Shown here in pieces: positions 15,512 to 28,874 of a DNA stretch of 64,000 nt. The notes beneath the pieces are model-generated. The model had not been told where the DNA came from, ran no database searches, and worked only from the letters and a program-made list of their open reading frames with translations. Origin of the DNA: Medicago truncatula (taxonomy: Eukaryota; Streptophyta; Magnoliopsida; Fabales; Fabaceae); contig NC_053045.1 of assembly GCF_003473485.1 (NCBI RefSeq), forward strand, positions 39,592,494-39,656,493, given 5' to 3'. How positions within the stretch are numbered: position 1 is the first letter of the stretch; every line of letters begins with the position of its first letter. The translations under genes were made by a program, and so were the position numbers.

Positions 15512-17170
15512 TCAGGCTCTCTTCATCAGTACAACCATTATCACCATAACTGCCAATCCCATGAAACTAGTTCCCATTACATTTTTATAATCCATGAAAC
15601 TGCCTCCATCAGCATCAGCTGAAGATTTGTCTTTCTCAACTGTTGGGAATATGTTCTGAAAGAAATTGGACATTCTACTTACCATTTCAGTAACTGTCAG
15701 CTTCAAATTCTGCAGAATACCCATAAAATCAAAAACATTTCCTGACTGAGACTCAGGCTTTTCCTCTTTTTCAGGAGTTTCTGCAAATCCAGAACCAGCA
15801 AAAGCAGCACCATTTGTTGAATCTGCAGTTGCAAAATCAACCATTGCAACCCAATTTTCATGAAAATCCAGCACAAAAGATAAAACAAACAAAAAAAGTG
15901 GATAATAAAGGACATGGAAGATAAGAGACTGTTAAGATAATGATTACCTGCAAGCTGTGATTCAAAGAAACTAGTGACTGCAGGATTTTGCATGACAGCA
16001 TTCCATATATTTGGGTCACAAGCAATGGATTGCACAACAGTCTGTTTGAGATCAAAGACAATCGAATATAAATGATCCCAAGCATAAACATATTTAAATA
16101 TATTATGACACATAACTAACAAGTTTGTTAATGCATGTTGAGCAGCTCTAATCTAGATATGAAATAAGGTATATTACCTGGGCCTCAACACTTGAGCTAA
16201 GCAACTGAAAAGCGTGAATGGCATGCTTAGACACCGAAGGATTTGAAATAGCCTCAACAAGACAATCCTTGGAATAAGGAGACAGAACCGAGACTTCACT
16301 GCCAGGAGATGAGTTCTCAATTTGTGAATTAGCAGGTGAAAGGTAAATTCTGGAGAGAGAAATAAAGATAATACTAATAAGTAGCTACAGATCCAAGATA
16401 ATCCACCAGAAAAACACATAATAAGTAGTAACATATACATCGTATAGTTACATTCTAGTATTAAATTTTTATCAAATTATCACGATGTGTCCGTGTTAAG
16501 ACACGAGGGAACTACGCTCTACCTTTCTGGCTATCTTTTTTCCCATAACACACTCCCACTCTTTTTCTTCTCTTTCTCAATTCTCTCACACAAAAACTAA
16601 CATGAATAGCAGGAAATTAAACAATTCATTATATGAAACAATCAAAAACAGAAGTTAATTAAAACTTAAATTAAAACCCTAAGATTATTATCAACCAGAA
16701 GAAACTAACAAATAACATAGCATAATAATGAAATATTCAACAACAATAAAAAAAATAAAATCAAAATTGAAATCGAAAACAAAAAAAAAAAAAATCATGA
16801 GATTAATTAAAAAAGAAAAAAGAATTTACTGATCAATAGCGTCCTTCAATTCAGCCGTGGCTTCCTCCGCTTCCTTCAAGGTCGGAACCTCCCCAAACAC
16901 CATTCTCGGCGTAGGCTCTCCACTCGACATAAACAAATCACCTTCATCAGCAAACTCCCAATCATTCAAATCCTCCGAAACCGAGGTGTGTAGCGGCTTC
17001 ACGTCCGCGGTTTTGGTCCCTTGAGATATAACCCTCGTCGGCGATGAGGCGCGGTTCCGAGACCACTGCTTCTCCGCAGGATACGTAACCGTCGTTCCCC
17101 TGAAGCCTGACCTAGCGACGCCGATGCCGGCGAGCTTGGCTGCCGTCCTCATCGTTCCTCCGCCGCCCAT
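15512..17170 (-). CDS. Plant protein of unknown function with probable C-terminal membrane anchor, 305 aa
   Basis: Function not recognised. Exons on the minus strand: 17170-16830, 16349-16178, 16041-15948, 15822-15512. All have GT-AG borders and the phases give 305 codons plus TGA. The N-terminus is glycine-rich and basic (MGGGGTMRTAAKLAGIGVAR). A low-complexity acidic region follows (LNDWEFADEGDLF, residues about 68-80). Exons 2-3 encode a helical, well-conserved-looking segment (SPYSKDCLVEAISNPS; WNAVMQNPAVTSFFESQL). Residues about 283-302 are strongly hydrophobic and end in KRA, which looks like a tail anchor placing the protein in the cytosol on an organelle or ER membrane. The start is the first ATG in a GC-rich first exon. 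It is not similar to its neighbours. Confidence 0.85.
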
Positions 17171-19740
17171 TATCCAATCAGTGACTTGCTTCGTTGCAAA
17201 GGGAAATAAGGTTAATAGATTTTTTTTGAATGGTATCGGATATAGTTTAGCTATTTATTTATGTATTGTTTTTTTGGATAATCGTTGAGTTACACGTATC
17301 CGTATCAAACGTGTGCGTAGGGATTCTGGTTTAAATTTAATAAATCTACTAGGTAGTAAGTAATATTGGAAAATAGTAATAACTTTTCACCGTCTTAATT
17401 TTAAAAACTATAAAATTATCTCCCTTTAAATTATTCTTCATTTCTTCAATTTGAAACATATTTATCATAGTTGTACATATGTGATTTTTGATATGAACGC
17501 CGACAAACTATAGTTTTCTTTTGGGAGACAATTATTATATACAACAAGGATTGATTTTAATTTTTATGGAATGTCCAAGGATTATTTTACTATTTATCTT
17601 ATAACAATATATCTCACTTTTCATAATGTTTGTGCAAAGGTAAATGGTCAAAGCTATTGTTTGGCGTATTTAAAATTCAAAAAAGATCTTAAGAAGGATT
17701 GTTTATGCTCTTAATAATTTTGATGTTGCATCAGAGTAGATTCGTACAGAATCATAACACTAATGTAAAACCAACTACCAATATTACAGTAATATTAAAT
17801 TGACTAAGTAGAATAGTATCTTGTAACATATATACAATATAAATAATTATCGTGAAATATTTTCTCTTGATTATGATGTGCTAATGGTATCATCAATGAT
17901 TATCTATTGTTATTTGTGATTCATTCCTTTTTGAAAATGTTTAAAACCAAGTGATATTCTTTTTTATTACAAATGTTATAGGGATGTTGACAAGGATTGG
18001 CGAAGAAAAAGTATGTAATAGAAATGAGAATCAATCTAAGTGGTTTCAAGAGAGTTGAATTATGATGAGATTGCTCATTTGTAACTAAAATATACAATAT
18101 AAGTTTTTGTTAGTATACTCATTAACGTGTTTTTTTTTTTTTGTAGTTTTTGTTTCAAATGTACAATGTTTGTGACTTATATTTTCATTGTGATGTTGTT
18201 AGTAACTTAGTATGGGGGCTCTCTATGATTTTGAATGTCATGCTCGAAATACGAATTTGTTGTCCTTCACTTTCATACATCCTTTTCAATTCTCCTTTTA
18301 CATTGTTTTTAACAAAAATCAAATAAAAATATTGATAATGGATTGACCCGAGGTCCAATGGGCAGCCTGACCCAACCACATTTTTATATAGACCAAATGG
18401 GTTAGGTGAAAAAGGTCCGAGTGCATTTTGGATTATCTTTTTGAAGCCCGACCCAACTTAAAATATGGGTTAATGGACCGATTCATTAACCCAACCCATT
18501 TTTGTCAGCTTTAGTTAAAAGGTTAAATTTTCACCACATGAGAGTGCCACATCACTTGACACACACATGTGAAGTTGTCATGTCAGCACCGATATAAAGG
18601 ACTTAGCAATCTAAACTATTTGCACAAATTAAACTTTTTTTAAAGATGAAAAGGCTAAAGAGTATTTTAGTAGAATTAAAATCAAATAATAATATATTTT
18701 GAGGTATCATTTGCTTATCTAACTCTTTAGAATTAAAAAATAGAGACTTGACAAGAGTAAGAAAAGTGAAGAAGCCTATGTTATGTTGGTGGACCACCCA
18801 AAGTTATTATACTTAAAAGTGACCCCACCCCGTGACTGGCCCACAATTCCCGCGTGAAGACGCAAAGCCTCACGGACCCAACGCAAAGCCTTGTTTCCTA
18901 TTGTCCAGTTCCATCCATGTACATACTATACTAGTCTAGCAGGACTTGTATATTACCAAAAATATGTTAACCTTTTACAACAAAGATAAGCCAACTCCAA
19001 TAGAAGAAGCACTTTATTATATCATTTATGGAAATTATAATTTTTCTGCCGTTGCAATTCAATTCAATTCAAGAACTTTATGCTGTATCCAGCTAAGCAA
19101 ATTACTTGTCTAAGTTTTTTCTTATCAATAACATGTCCAAAGTTTCTTACATGTTTTGCATGGCTTAAAGCAAAAATTATTTGATTATTATTGCTATTTT
19201 TTAGTTAGAAAGTTTTTCTTCTTCATAAAATGTAAAACAGATACATGCTTCATTGGTTTGTTTTTTTTGACTAATCATGCTTCATTCATATTGTATTCCA
19301 ATTTATTGGTAAGTTTCATTTTTTCTCTATAAGTTCTCTCAATAAGTGGTAATTCTATCCGACACACTATCATATAGTACAAGAAATGACATCTCTCTTA
19401 TATAAATTGATTTTGAACATTGATTTGTTACATTATAAGAGTCAACAACTTCCTTCGATAGACCCACTCTATCATTCATTGTTAACAATTTTTTGAACTA
19501 TAAAAAATAATAATTCAGTTTGAATTAAATACATTTTTCCACCGTAAAATCAAATAACCCTTCAATTACTTTCGGCGTTCATAATTTATTTATACATATA
19601 AAACGGCTTTAGTACCATGCAATCATTTACAATATCTATTAAAATATGGTAATTGAAAGAGAACTTGTATGCCTTTGATGCTGGAGTTCAATGCTACACA
19701 TGTACACTAGATTAGTCTAGAGGCCATCAATTTTAAAGAT

Positions 19741-19783
<43 letters not shown>

Positions 19784-20404
19784 TTGCTTTTCTCTTAGAT
19801 TAATGGCTTTTTTCTTTTCAAGTATCTCAAATTTTAAAATTTATTTTACTCAAATTGATTCACATGCATGTTTCTTTAACAAAAAGTAAAAAAAGACAAA
19901 ATCTGGTTGTAATATGAATAAGCCAGAAAGACCAATAGCTGGTGAATGAACAAAACTTAGAAAGTTGTAAAATTAAAAACATTAAATTAGTGAGTTTTTG
20001 ATTTCTCTCCCCACCCACATCTTTACATGTTCTTAATCAACCTCCTCAACCTTTACACTAATAAACCCCTACACATATTGACTATAGTTGAAACTTGCAA
20101 TGCCAAAAGTATATAAACATATGACAATGAAAAAGACAATAATTGAAGCCTGAAAACTGAGTTGGCATCTTTTACTACCTCACTGCCTCAAATCCTCTCT
20201 CCTTCCTCACATGATTCTTCAGCACATCTGCACAACTCAACCAATTAGCCTCAAACATGAAAAAAAATTCATAATAAAACAAAACTCATGTCCATTTTCA
20301 TCTTTGAACAATGAACACATAGAAATATCCGCAAAGTTGAAAATAATGACAAAAAAACAACTAATAAACAACAAAAACATAAAAGTATATAAAATAAATA
20401 AAAG
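17171..20404. other. AT-rich spacer with miniature-element debris
   Basis: The first 200 bases are the promoter side of the minus-strand gene starting at 17170. Near 18340-18500, repeated 'gacccaac', 'gggttaatgg' and 'attaacccaaccc' words form inverted partners typical of another short legume repeat, with no sharp ends. No coding region is supported. Confidence 0.45.
19746..19780. repeat. (CT)n microsatellite
   Basis: An uninterrupted CT run of about 35 bases. Simple, probably length-variable. Confidence 0.95.
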
Positions 20405-20572
20405 TCTTGTTAACGAGTGCCCTTAGGGCACTTTTTAAGGTTTCCCAATTAAAAAATTATTCTTTAAAAAAGTTTAACACTTCAATATCCGATGTATTGA
20501 ATGCACAATTTTCTATAATTTTTTTTTACTATTTAAAGTCCTTAATCGGTGTTCTTAGGACACTCGTTAACA
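20405..20572. repeat. Palindrome-ended repeat family, copy 2
   Basis: It opens TCTTGTTAACGAGTGCCC, directly followed by TTAGGGCACT, a 14-bp palindrome. It closes CTTAGGACACTCGTTAACA. The internal TTGAATGCACAATTTTC and 'actatttaaag' are shared with the copy at 55.36 kb. About 168 bp. Confidence 0.75.
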
Positions 20573-21093
20573 TTTTTCAATAAATAAATTCAGTAAATTA
20601 GCCCCACCCATTTTGGACTTTTATTTATATTTGTCATAAAAATGCTAAATTGATGCTATAGAACACTCATGAATCTGACATTATTATATGTACAATAATA
20701 TATATTTTTTCTTCATTTGCTTTTAATTATACAAAGGAAAGTTCCTCTCAATTATTTTTTCCTTCTCTTCTAACTTTGTTATTGTCTTTGGTTTGCAACA
20801 TACAAAAGTTGAGTGAAGATGTATATGAATGTAAAACAAAACAAATAAATAACAAAAGCTGTAATTAACTACTGTGAAACTGTTGACTACTCAGTTTCTA
20901 TAACTGAGAGAAACTTTGCTTCTTTCATCGTAGAAAATAACACAAACCTCAATTAATACAAAATTCCAAAGAACATTTCACACTCAACATCTTCCCAAAA
21001 TTGGGAAGAAAAAAAAAAGAAACAAAATAATAATAGAAAAAGTAAGACTCAAGCAAAAACAGTATCAAATAATTCATTATTCAATTATGTGAA

Positions 21094-21636
21094 TTATGAC
21101 CCAAATTTGTGCATGGAGTATAGTTCCAAAAGGGGTAGTAGCAGATCTATCAAAAAAATCATCTTGTTAATCAAATAAAGAAAAAAAAATTCTATGAATT
21201 TACCTTGAGGTTTACAATGAGGAGGAACTTCAAAGAGAGAGAAAGAGAGTTGTTTATAAGCAAGACCAATGTCAAAGAGAATCAAACCAGAAGAAGGATC
21301 ATCAACAATGATATCTTTAACAGGTAACCAAACAAAAAGCTCTTCTTGTTGTAAACCTTCAACACCAATGAGACTTCCATAGGTGAGGTTAGCAGTGATA
21401 ACTTGTTCAAAGTAGACTCTATTTTCATACTTTGTTAAACAAGGTGATTCAAGGAACACTTCTAAGTGACCATTTTCTGAGAAAGTATAGGATTTTATCT
21501 CTTCTGGTAAAAGACCAGCTGGTAACCCTTTTGAACGAAGAAGTTCATGGATGGAAGAAGAGGAGAGAGAGAGTTGAGGAGAGAGGAGAAGGAGGAGAGA
21601 GAGGAAAAAGGAGAGAAGAGTGTTATAGAATGCCAT
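21094..21636 (-). CDS. DUF538 family secreted protein
   Basis: DUF538 proteins are small plant extracellular or vacuolar proteins of unclear biochemical role. The unspliced frame gives 180 residues. A classical signal peptide (leucine-rich, residues 1-26) precedes the domain. Recognisable features are HELLRSKGLPAGLLPEEI, a GHLEVFLESPC segment and a VPPHC motif near residue 139. Downstream of CKPQG the sequence turns very AT-rich and reads as hydrophobic residues. This piece (21203-21147, 57 bases) has a GT donor, an AG acceptor and a possible branch site (TTGATTAAC). Because 57 is a multiple of three, splicing it out keeps the same stop. The mature C-terminus is therefore uncertain: 161 residues if spliced, 180 if not. 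The start is the first ATG with a good signal peptide. Confidence 0.88.
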   Translation of the reverse strand: MAFYNTLLSFFLSLLLLLSPQLSLSSSSIHELLRSKGLPAGLLPEEIKSYTFSENGHLEVFLESPCLTKYENRVYFEQVITANLTYGSLIGVEGLQQEELFVWLPVKDIIVDDPSSGLILFDIGLAYKQLSFSLFEVPPHCKPQGKFIEFFFLYLINKMIFLIDLLLPLLELYSMHKFGS

Positions 21637-22089
21637 AAAGAGAAAGGAACATGGAAGGGTTTAAGGTTAAGTTAGATTGCTTTTGACAATTTTTGTGTTT
21701 GAGAGAGAGATATGATGGAAAATGTAAAGACAGTTTTTTAAGGAAAAAATGTTTGAGTTTTTTTGTGAAATGACTATGTTACCCTTGTTTGGTTGGTGAC
21801 TTTGTGGGTCTTTGATGGGTTTCAACCATATTTTATGCATGTACTAGTTACTAGTTTACTACCCTACCCCAAACAATCTCAACTACATCATCATACATAT
21901 TGGTTTGTATTTATGCTTATTATGAATAGAGTTGTTGGTCCTTTGCTTGACGTATGTTATAACTTATCTTGAAGACTCTAAGCTTGTTAATTAGTATTAG
22001 TAGTAGTATAGTACAATGCTTAGCTTGCCCTTAATCATTGTGACTGTCCTTGTCCTCTCTCCAAAGTAAAAGCAAAATACTTTCGTATA

Positions 22090-22350
22090 TACTCCATTCG
22101 TCCCTTAATAAATGATACAGTTGACTCATTTACGCATTTCAATGCATAATTTTGAGCTTAAATATCTTGAATAATATGTTAGAAAAAATCATGAAAATTG
22201 ATATTTTGAAAATACTCATCGAGACGAATCTAATGATATCTTATATGATATTATTTATCTATGTATATTAGTAGAAAAATATGGTCAAAGTAAGCTAGGT
22301 CAAAATTGCAAATTTTTAAATAGGTCATTTATTGCGGGACGGAGGGAGTA
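22090..22350. mobile_element. Stowaway-like miniature element, second copy
   Basis: ACTCCATTCGTCCC at the left and GGGACGGAGGGAGT at the right are inverted partners flanked by TA. About 260 bp with an AT-rich centre. Same type as the element at 13.3-13.5 kb. Confidence 0.75.
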
Positions 22351-22593
22351 ATAACTTCTTTCAAAATAAACGAGTTAGTTTGACAAATAAAAAGTTGATT
22401 TATAATTTACAAGATTATGGACTAAACTCTTGACATCAGTGTGAGGTTGATATGTATGTATATATCTATGTCAATATTCTTTAAATTTTAAGGCATATCC
22501 TAATTTTTGTTTCTATATGACCTAACTCTTCTAATTTTTATTTTTATTTTTTTTTTATAAAAAGTTCATGTGTCAAACATTTACATTAGAGAA

Positions 22594-22790
22594 ATGATAT
22601 TTGAACATCCATTTTGTGACAACTTTCTCTCTCATACTCACATTACTTTTTACTTTATCTCTCTATTGCTTTGGTTTTCGTGTAAATACCAACTTTTTCT
22701 ATGTAAATGATGGTTGTCCCAAAAATTGTCAACCAAATGGTTGTTTAAATAACACTCCTCTTTACATTACTTTAGGGATTTTATGAAAAT
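22594..22790. mobile_element. 'TTGTGACAAC' miniature element, copy 2
   Basis: GAAATGATATTTGAACATCC with TTTTGTGACAAC on the left, and AAATGGTTGTTTAAATAAC on the right as the inverted end. The interior has 'tctctctcatactcacatta', shared with copy 3. Confidence 0.65.
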
Positions 22791-22865
22791 TGTTTTTACT
22801 TTTGTTCTTAATGGACACCCATGCATGTGTACATAATAATTCATTTGCACCTGCAACAAATTTAC

Positions 22866-23035
22866 GAGAAATGATATTTGTACAGACACGACAATTTTAT
22901 CTCTCATACTCACATTATGTTTTTATTTTCTCTCTTTCTTTTTCTCTCTCCATTGTTTTTGACCAATGAAAAGTGAGAAAAAAGAAGTTGTCACAAAAGC
23001 TGTATCAAATGGTTGTTCAAATATCGCTACTCTTT
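22866..23035. mobile_element. 'TTGTGACAAC' miniature element, copy 3
   Basis: GAGAAATGATATTTGTACAG on the left, GTTGTCACAAAAGC and ATGGTTGTTCAAATATCGC on the right. It lies only about 75 bases from copy 2 in the same orientation, so two elements of one family sit almost side by side. Confidence 0.65.
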
Positions 23036-25562
23036 ACTAAATAAACTCTACTAATAATTTCTCATTCAATTATAACTCACAAATATTAAATGGATTTCAC
23101 ATTTTAAAAGAGAGAAAATGTACCATAGGAGATACCTCTAGAAATACTAAGCTAGGTATTAGATGCATGAGCGTACAATGAAAGTACCAAATTAATACTC
23201 TTCCCCATAAGTACTAAGGGATTAAGTATCATTCATTATAGATGACCTTAGTTTAAGAAATGGAAGTGTAAAATCAAAACTTTTGTTCCTCGTTAAGTTT
23301 CAACTATCATTCTTAATTATCAATTGTCGCCATATTTCGCATCATCTTTTCTTCATTTGTCTAAATCATGTTTTTAGTGATAATTACATCAAACTAATAG
23401 TATGTATTTAAGCTTTGAAAATACTCCTTCAGGGAAAAAAAAAACTTTGAAAAGCTTAATGACGACATGGCTGCTTAAAAAAATTAAACTAGCAATGTTT
23501 AAGTAAAAAAATTTATCATGAAAATAAACTAAAATCCCTCAAGCTTCATTGAGTTGGCCATGTATAATTGATGTACAAGTTGTCATAAAATTGATATGTG
23601 TTGGATTATTTAAAGTGTGTAAAAACATAGAGCATTATTAGAGAGTAATAAATAGTTTATGATAGATTTTTAAGTGAATAAATTCAGTTATTCTAAATTA
23701 CTAGTGGAGTAACTTGATGGCTCATATAATAAGTTCATATGACTTTTCTAAAATACAATAAGACTTAATAATAATAATAAAAATATTTGTGATAATAATA
23801 ATATATAATATAATATAATAAGGATAATAAAATGTGGCCCAATGAGGTGAACTGGCACTCTTATTTGTTTTGTCAGGTTGCGTTTTAGAAATGGACTGGG
23901 AGTATATATTATGATTATGAATATCAATCAATCACCTCAGCTAAAGTAGGTACATTAAGAAAGCATAATCAAGACTAACATGGAAAGCAAGACATAATCA
24001 TAGAAAAATTTAACCCTAGTTAGATGAAAGGAGGGTAAATTGGTCCAATCAACCAAATAAAAAAACGGAATAGCGCTAGAGTAACGGTCAGAGAGTCGGT
24101 CAATTCTGTTACTGATTGGAGGTTCAAACGGTCATTTGGAACTTTCATGCTTCACTGAACCACCATGCATTCTGCATCGATTTTGACCCTAAATTCTCTT
24201 GAATCAAATCATACATTAACTGGTTTTCAAATATTCTGTGCTAATATTCACCAAAAAATAATGATATTCTGTGCTAACAATAAATGTACACCTCCCATCC
24301 GAAACAAGTTAACACTATGTGCCCTCCTAAATTGTACTAGTAATTAGTTTTGACCATTTTGCAACCATTAAAAAATGAAAGTAATTTCCTTAAAAATATA
24401 AATTTGTTTTATATGGAAAATTGAAAATTTAAACTATTTTACAAAATTATTCTTTATAAAATAACTAGTATATCACTTATTATGGAGCAAATAGATGTAT
24501 CCATCAATCCAACTCAATTATTCATCTATGTTTGATCGTTCGAGTATCATTGAGTTTTATTCGTTGATGAAATAAGGTTGATGAAAAAATTACATTAATC
24601 ACACATAAATAAATTAGTAGAAGAAATGTATAAAAACAAATATAATTTTCAGGATGTAACAAATTCAATTATTGGGTTTTATTGGTTGATGAAATTATTA
24701 ATTAGACTTTACTTATTTTTCAATATAATTTTGAAAACATTGAATCAAATTAAACTTTTTTTTTTAATTAAAAAAATCATTAATGAAAACTCTTATAAAA
24801 ATTACTACACTTTGTTATAGTATGATGTACAAAAGGAAAAACAAACAACAAAAATAACTAGAGTTTAATGCATTGTTTTTTTGTTGTAAACCGTGAGTCC
24901 TATATCCGCGCGTGTAAGAGAGACTAATTTCTCGAACCGAAACTCAAATAGACGGCACATTTTCTAATAGTTTTAACGTTGCTGCATGCCTAAAGGTGAA
25001 TTTGAACCGAAACTTCCGTGCTATCTCATTAATGCTTTGTTTGATTTAGAAAAAGAAAGGGAGAAAGAAAACGATAAAAAGGTACATCACAACTTGTCTC
25101 ATAAGTTACTATCTCGTGCTATTTCCTATTAACAGATTGGAAACAAGAGAAAGTCGTATGTATTTAACCAAGTTTCCCAACCACCCATCTAATTGGTCCC
25201 CTTCGCCCACTGGTTTTTATTTTTATAAATACAATGTTAGATGCCATGTTTTCTTCAACTAGTGCCTTAACTAACTTTGGAATGTGCTATCTTGAACACC
25301 CTTTGTTTTGTTGGATGAGTGATATGTGTTTTGTTGGATGAGTGATATGTGTTCGGTCATGAGGAGTAACATAATCATTGAGCTTTCAACAATTACACTA
25401 AGGAAATTGAGCACCGCATATCAAAATCTAAAGACATTACGTGTATAGATCCTCTTGTTTAACATCAACTTTTGATTAAATATAAGACTTTTAATTAACA
25501 TTTGATAAGCAAACAATGTAGAGTTACGACATGCACAGACTATATATGTCTTTCAAAGTTGA
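23036..25562. other. AT-rich spacer, no gene seen
   Basis: No coding region or sharp repeat ends recognised. It includes A/T runs (24755-24775) and a tandem doublet of TGTTTTGTTGGATGAGTGAT at about 25306-25350. Confidence 0.5.
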
Positions 25563-25805
25563 TTGCCAATGGTTGCTCAAATTACTTATCATCCTATAGC
25601 TGATATTTCCCCTTTTACCTTTTTACTAAAATATTATAATGATCTCATTTCTTTTTACCCAAACTTTAAAATAAGTATTGTTCGGAGACAAGCGAATTGT
25701 GTTAACCATGACATGGCTGAAGAAACATTATTCATAGCTAATCATCAATCTTATTATTATAGTCCTCACACCTCATTGTATTGATTTGTGATTACCAATG
25801 AAACG
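25563..25805 (+). pseudogene. RNase H-domain relic of a LINE-type retrotransposon
   Basis: The translated stretch (PIADISPFTFLLKYYNDL, then FKISIVRRQANCVNHDMAEE) matches the C-terminal RNase H pattern of plant non-LTR elements, in which VRRQAN is followed by a helix beginning VAH-LA and a tyrosine-rich end. The usual VAH is VNH here, the catalytic N-terminal half is absent, and the frame ends soon after. It is a 5'-truncated, dead fragment. Some plant RNase H-like domains stand alone, so LINE origin is probable rather than certain. Confidence 0.65.
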
Positions 25806-26357
25806 CCTTGAGCACCTTTTCTAAAAAAAGATAAATATCCAAAAAAAAATATTTCTGTTTCAGAGGTACCGGTTAATATGACTCTTATATTTAACCATTA
25901 AATTTGTTTGTGGTATGATCCATGTTTTTCTTCCAAGTCAAACTCTTTAGTTCTTGTTTTATTTTCGGGGTTAAATTCAAACTCTCTTCAAACCTCTCAG
26001 AAGCTACATGGCCTCTTTCCACTACAACCATTCAAGAGAAACACTAGACTCTTGGTGGTCAAAGGTTTCACTTTCACATGACATGCATGTTTTGAACTTT
26101 TATATTCCTTGAAATGAAACCCTTTAATAAGTTAAGTCATTCATTAAAACCATAAACTTGAAACTGTGTGTGAACATATATGTTCTCTCTGTGTCTCTAT
26201 CAATAAATTGGTCAGGGTGAATGAAGATTCTTGGAACAAAGTTTCACAAGCTGCTTAAACACTAAACTTCCAATGATTCTCTTAATTTTGTTTTTGTTTT
26301 GGTTGCATATATGGATAGTGACTGTAAAGTTTGTACCTACAATAAGTATTCAAGAAA

Positions 26358-27022
26358 TTTTTTGCTGTTTTACTTTTACTTTCATCACCTGTGTTAACCT
26401 TCTAGTTTATACACAAGCACATTACTACTTGTCTTATTCAAGCATTTGATAGACAATAATGTCTCTGAATCTCTATGCTAAAATTCTGTTTTATGCACAA
26501 ACATATTACTACTATTATAGTTAATAAAATTCATTCAAGAACTCGATACACAGTCATAGTATCCATCAACAAATAAAATGGACAACTTTCTAAACCCTTC
26601 AATTGAAATAAATTCTTGTGATATTTCAAAAACTCAATACACAGTCATAGTGAAAATCCAAGGCATGTATAAAAATGAATTGAGGAACATATATAGATTG
26701 CATGCACATGATAAGATACTTTTTTTTTTATCAAGCAAGAAAAGCACTAAAGAATCAGGATAGGGCCTGAACCCTTAACAAAGAGGACACATTACAAATT
26801 AACAGTCATAGTAAATGAAAACTTTCCCTATGTATCAACGGAAACATAGCTAAATTTTGGCCATAGCAATCTGCAGCCAATTTGCCTTCCCTATGTATGT
26901 CGTAACACCTACTTTTCACAAGGAGAATTATTGAGAAAATGTCTACTATGCAAGAAGAGCTAACCAGAGCAGATGAGCATCTTTTTCAAGAAAGGATTGA
27001 ACAAGTGATTAAACATCGTCCC
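26358..27022. repeat. Segmental duplication, copy A, left part
   Basis: Nearly identical to 47838-48610, with scattered substitutions and small gaps. It is non-coding or 3'-flanking sequence of the NAP1-containing block. It ends at GTCCC, where a solo-LTR-like element is inserted, and the block resumes at 31522. Copy B has an extra 114 bases (48436-48549) that A lacks. Confidence 0.9.
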
Positions 27023-28169
27023 TGTAATATCCCGCATGTGAGATTCAGATATCTATACAAGTTATTTTATCCTCGGAACTTTCAAGTGAAGAGCAAAATA
27101 GTAATTGAAAGTAAGACTTTTCATGACCGAATTATATGATTACAACGGATTACGGGGAATGAAATATGCCGCTTAAAGTTTTTACGGTATTTTTTTTATC
27201 ATATAAATTAAGTTAAGAAGACCTAAAAGGGGTAAAATGGTCATTTCCCCTAAGTGGGGGTATATATAAGACAAAATATCCAAAAAAGTTTCCACACTTT
27301 TCTACCACATTCTCTCACCCAAAAATCATATTTTTCTTCCTCCTTTTCCTAACCTGCACGTTATCTCCCTCTTTCTCATGCTATCCACCAAAAATCAACA
27401 CTTCACCATGGAATCATCATGCTTATGTGTTTTGCTTGAGTTATGGAAGAAGTAGAACCTCTAAACAACTTGTTCTCTCATTCTTCCTCTCCTAAGAAGT
27501 TCATTCAAGTGATCCTAGCATGGTTTGAAGGAGTTAGAGCTAAGATGGTGATCATGTAGAGAGAATTGAAGTTTGTGTTGTATTTTGAGCTAGAGGCAAG
27601 CTTGAGCAAGATTAAGGCAAGACACCAAGAGCTAGGGTTTGGCTTGGCAAGAAGATAGAGGCAGGGGCTGAATGTTGAAACTGAATGGACTGAAATGGGA
27701 ATTTTTGTATATGCTGATCGATGAAATAGGAATATGTCACAAGTGGGTTGGGCTGTTTCGGAAAAGGCAAGACCTACAAGTCAAGGCATAAGCTGTTTTG
27801 GAGATAGCAGAAGCTGCAGATTTTGGATAAGTTGCTTTGCAATTTCTGGGAGTAATTTAAGGTGAGTTCCTTAGTTAGTTAACTCTCCCTTTGGGTAGTT
27901 TGAATCATGTCATTGAAATGGTGCTATTTACTTTTTACTCAATACAACGAGGTTTTAATGGTTATGCAAAGTCATGATAATGTGAATGAAATTGTATATG
28001 ATATGAATGTTATGAAAGTATGGATCATGTGAATTGGTTCTAGCAATAAAACACTAAGCAAGATAATTGATGTATATACTTATATAAATTATTTGAAAGA
28101 AAAATTGAAATGAGTAACATGCTCAAAGAAAAAAAAACAGGAAAAGAAAAAAAAAATAAAACAAATGCA

Positions 28170-28612
28170 AAAAATCCGTTTGCTACAATGAATAGATAAT
28201 GTAGCCTATGAGGTACAACTCATAGTAAAAAAAATGTGAAAACTCCGTTTGCTACAACGAAGAGATAATGTAGCCTATGAGGTACGGCTCATAGTAAAAA
28301 AATGTGAAAACTCCGTTTGCTACAACGAAGAGATAATGTAGCCTATGAGATACGGCTCATAGTAAAAAATGTGAAAACTCCGTTTGCTACAACGAAGAGA
28401 TAATGTAGCCTATGAGGTGTAGCTCATAGTAAAAAATGTGAAAACTCCGTTTGCTACAATGAAGAGATAATGTAGCCTATAAGGTACGGCTCAAAGTAAC
28501 AAATGTGAAAACTCTGTTTGCTACAACGAAGAGATAATGTAGCCTATGAGGTACGACTCATAGTAACAAAAAAAAAAGTTATTGTTCGCCACAACGAAGA
28601 GATATATGCACA
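28170..28612 (+). repeat. Tandem array inside the outer LTR, 66-69 bp unit
   Basis: About six full copies plus a partial seventh of a unit containing CCGTTTGCTACAACGAAGAG and ATAATGTAGCCTATGAGG. Unit starts at about 28176, 28245, 28313, 28380, 28446 and 28513. Copies differ by a few bases and by the length of an A run. Confidence 0.9.
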
Positions 28613-28874
28613 TTGTAAAATGTTTAATTAATGACCTGAACTTTTAGTTAAGAAGTGTGATTATGATTATCAGTATGTGTATAAATAAGAATATGACATT
28701 ATGACAAAATCATGATAGTATTCTTCGTAGTGATCTTAGTTATCCCTGATCGCTCAGTTATGTATGATAAAGATTGTATAAACCCGAAATGGGTTGTGTT
28801 TAGAACATATGTCGATCATAGGTTTCTTGAGATTGTCTACAACCTAGGATAGGTGGAACTCACTGAGATATCCT

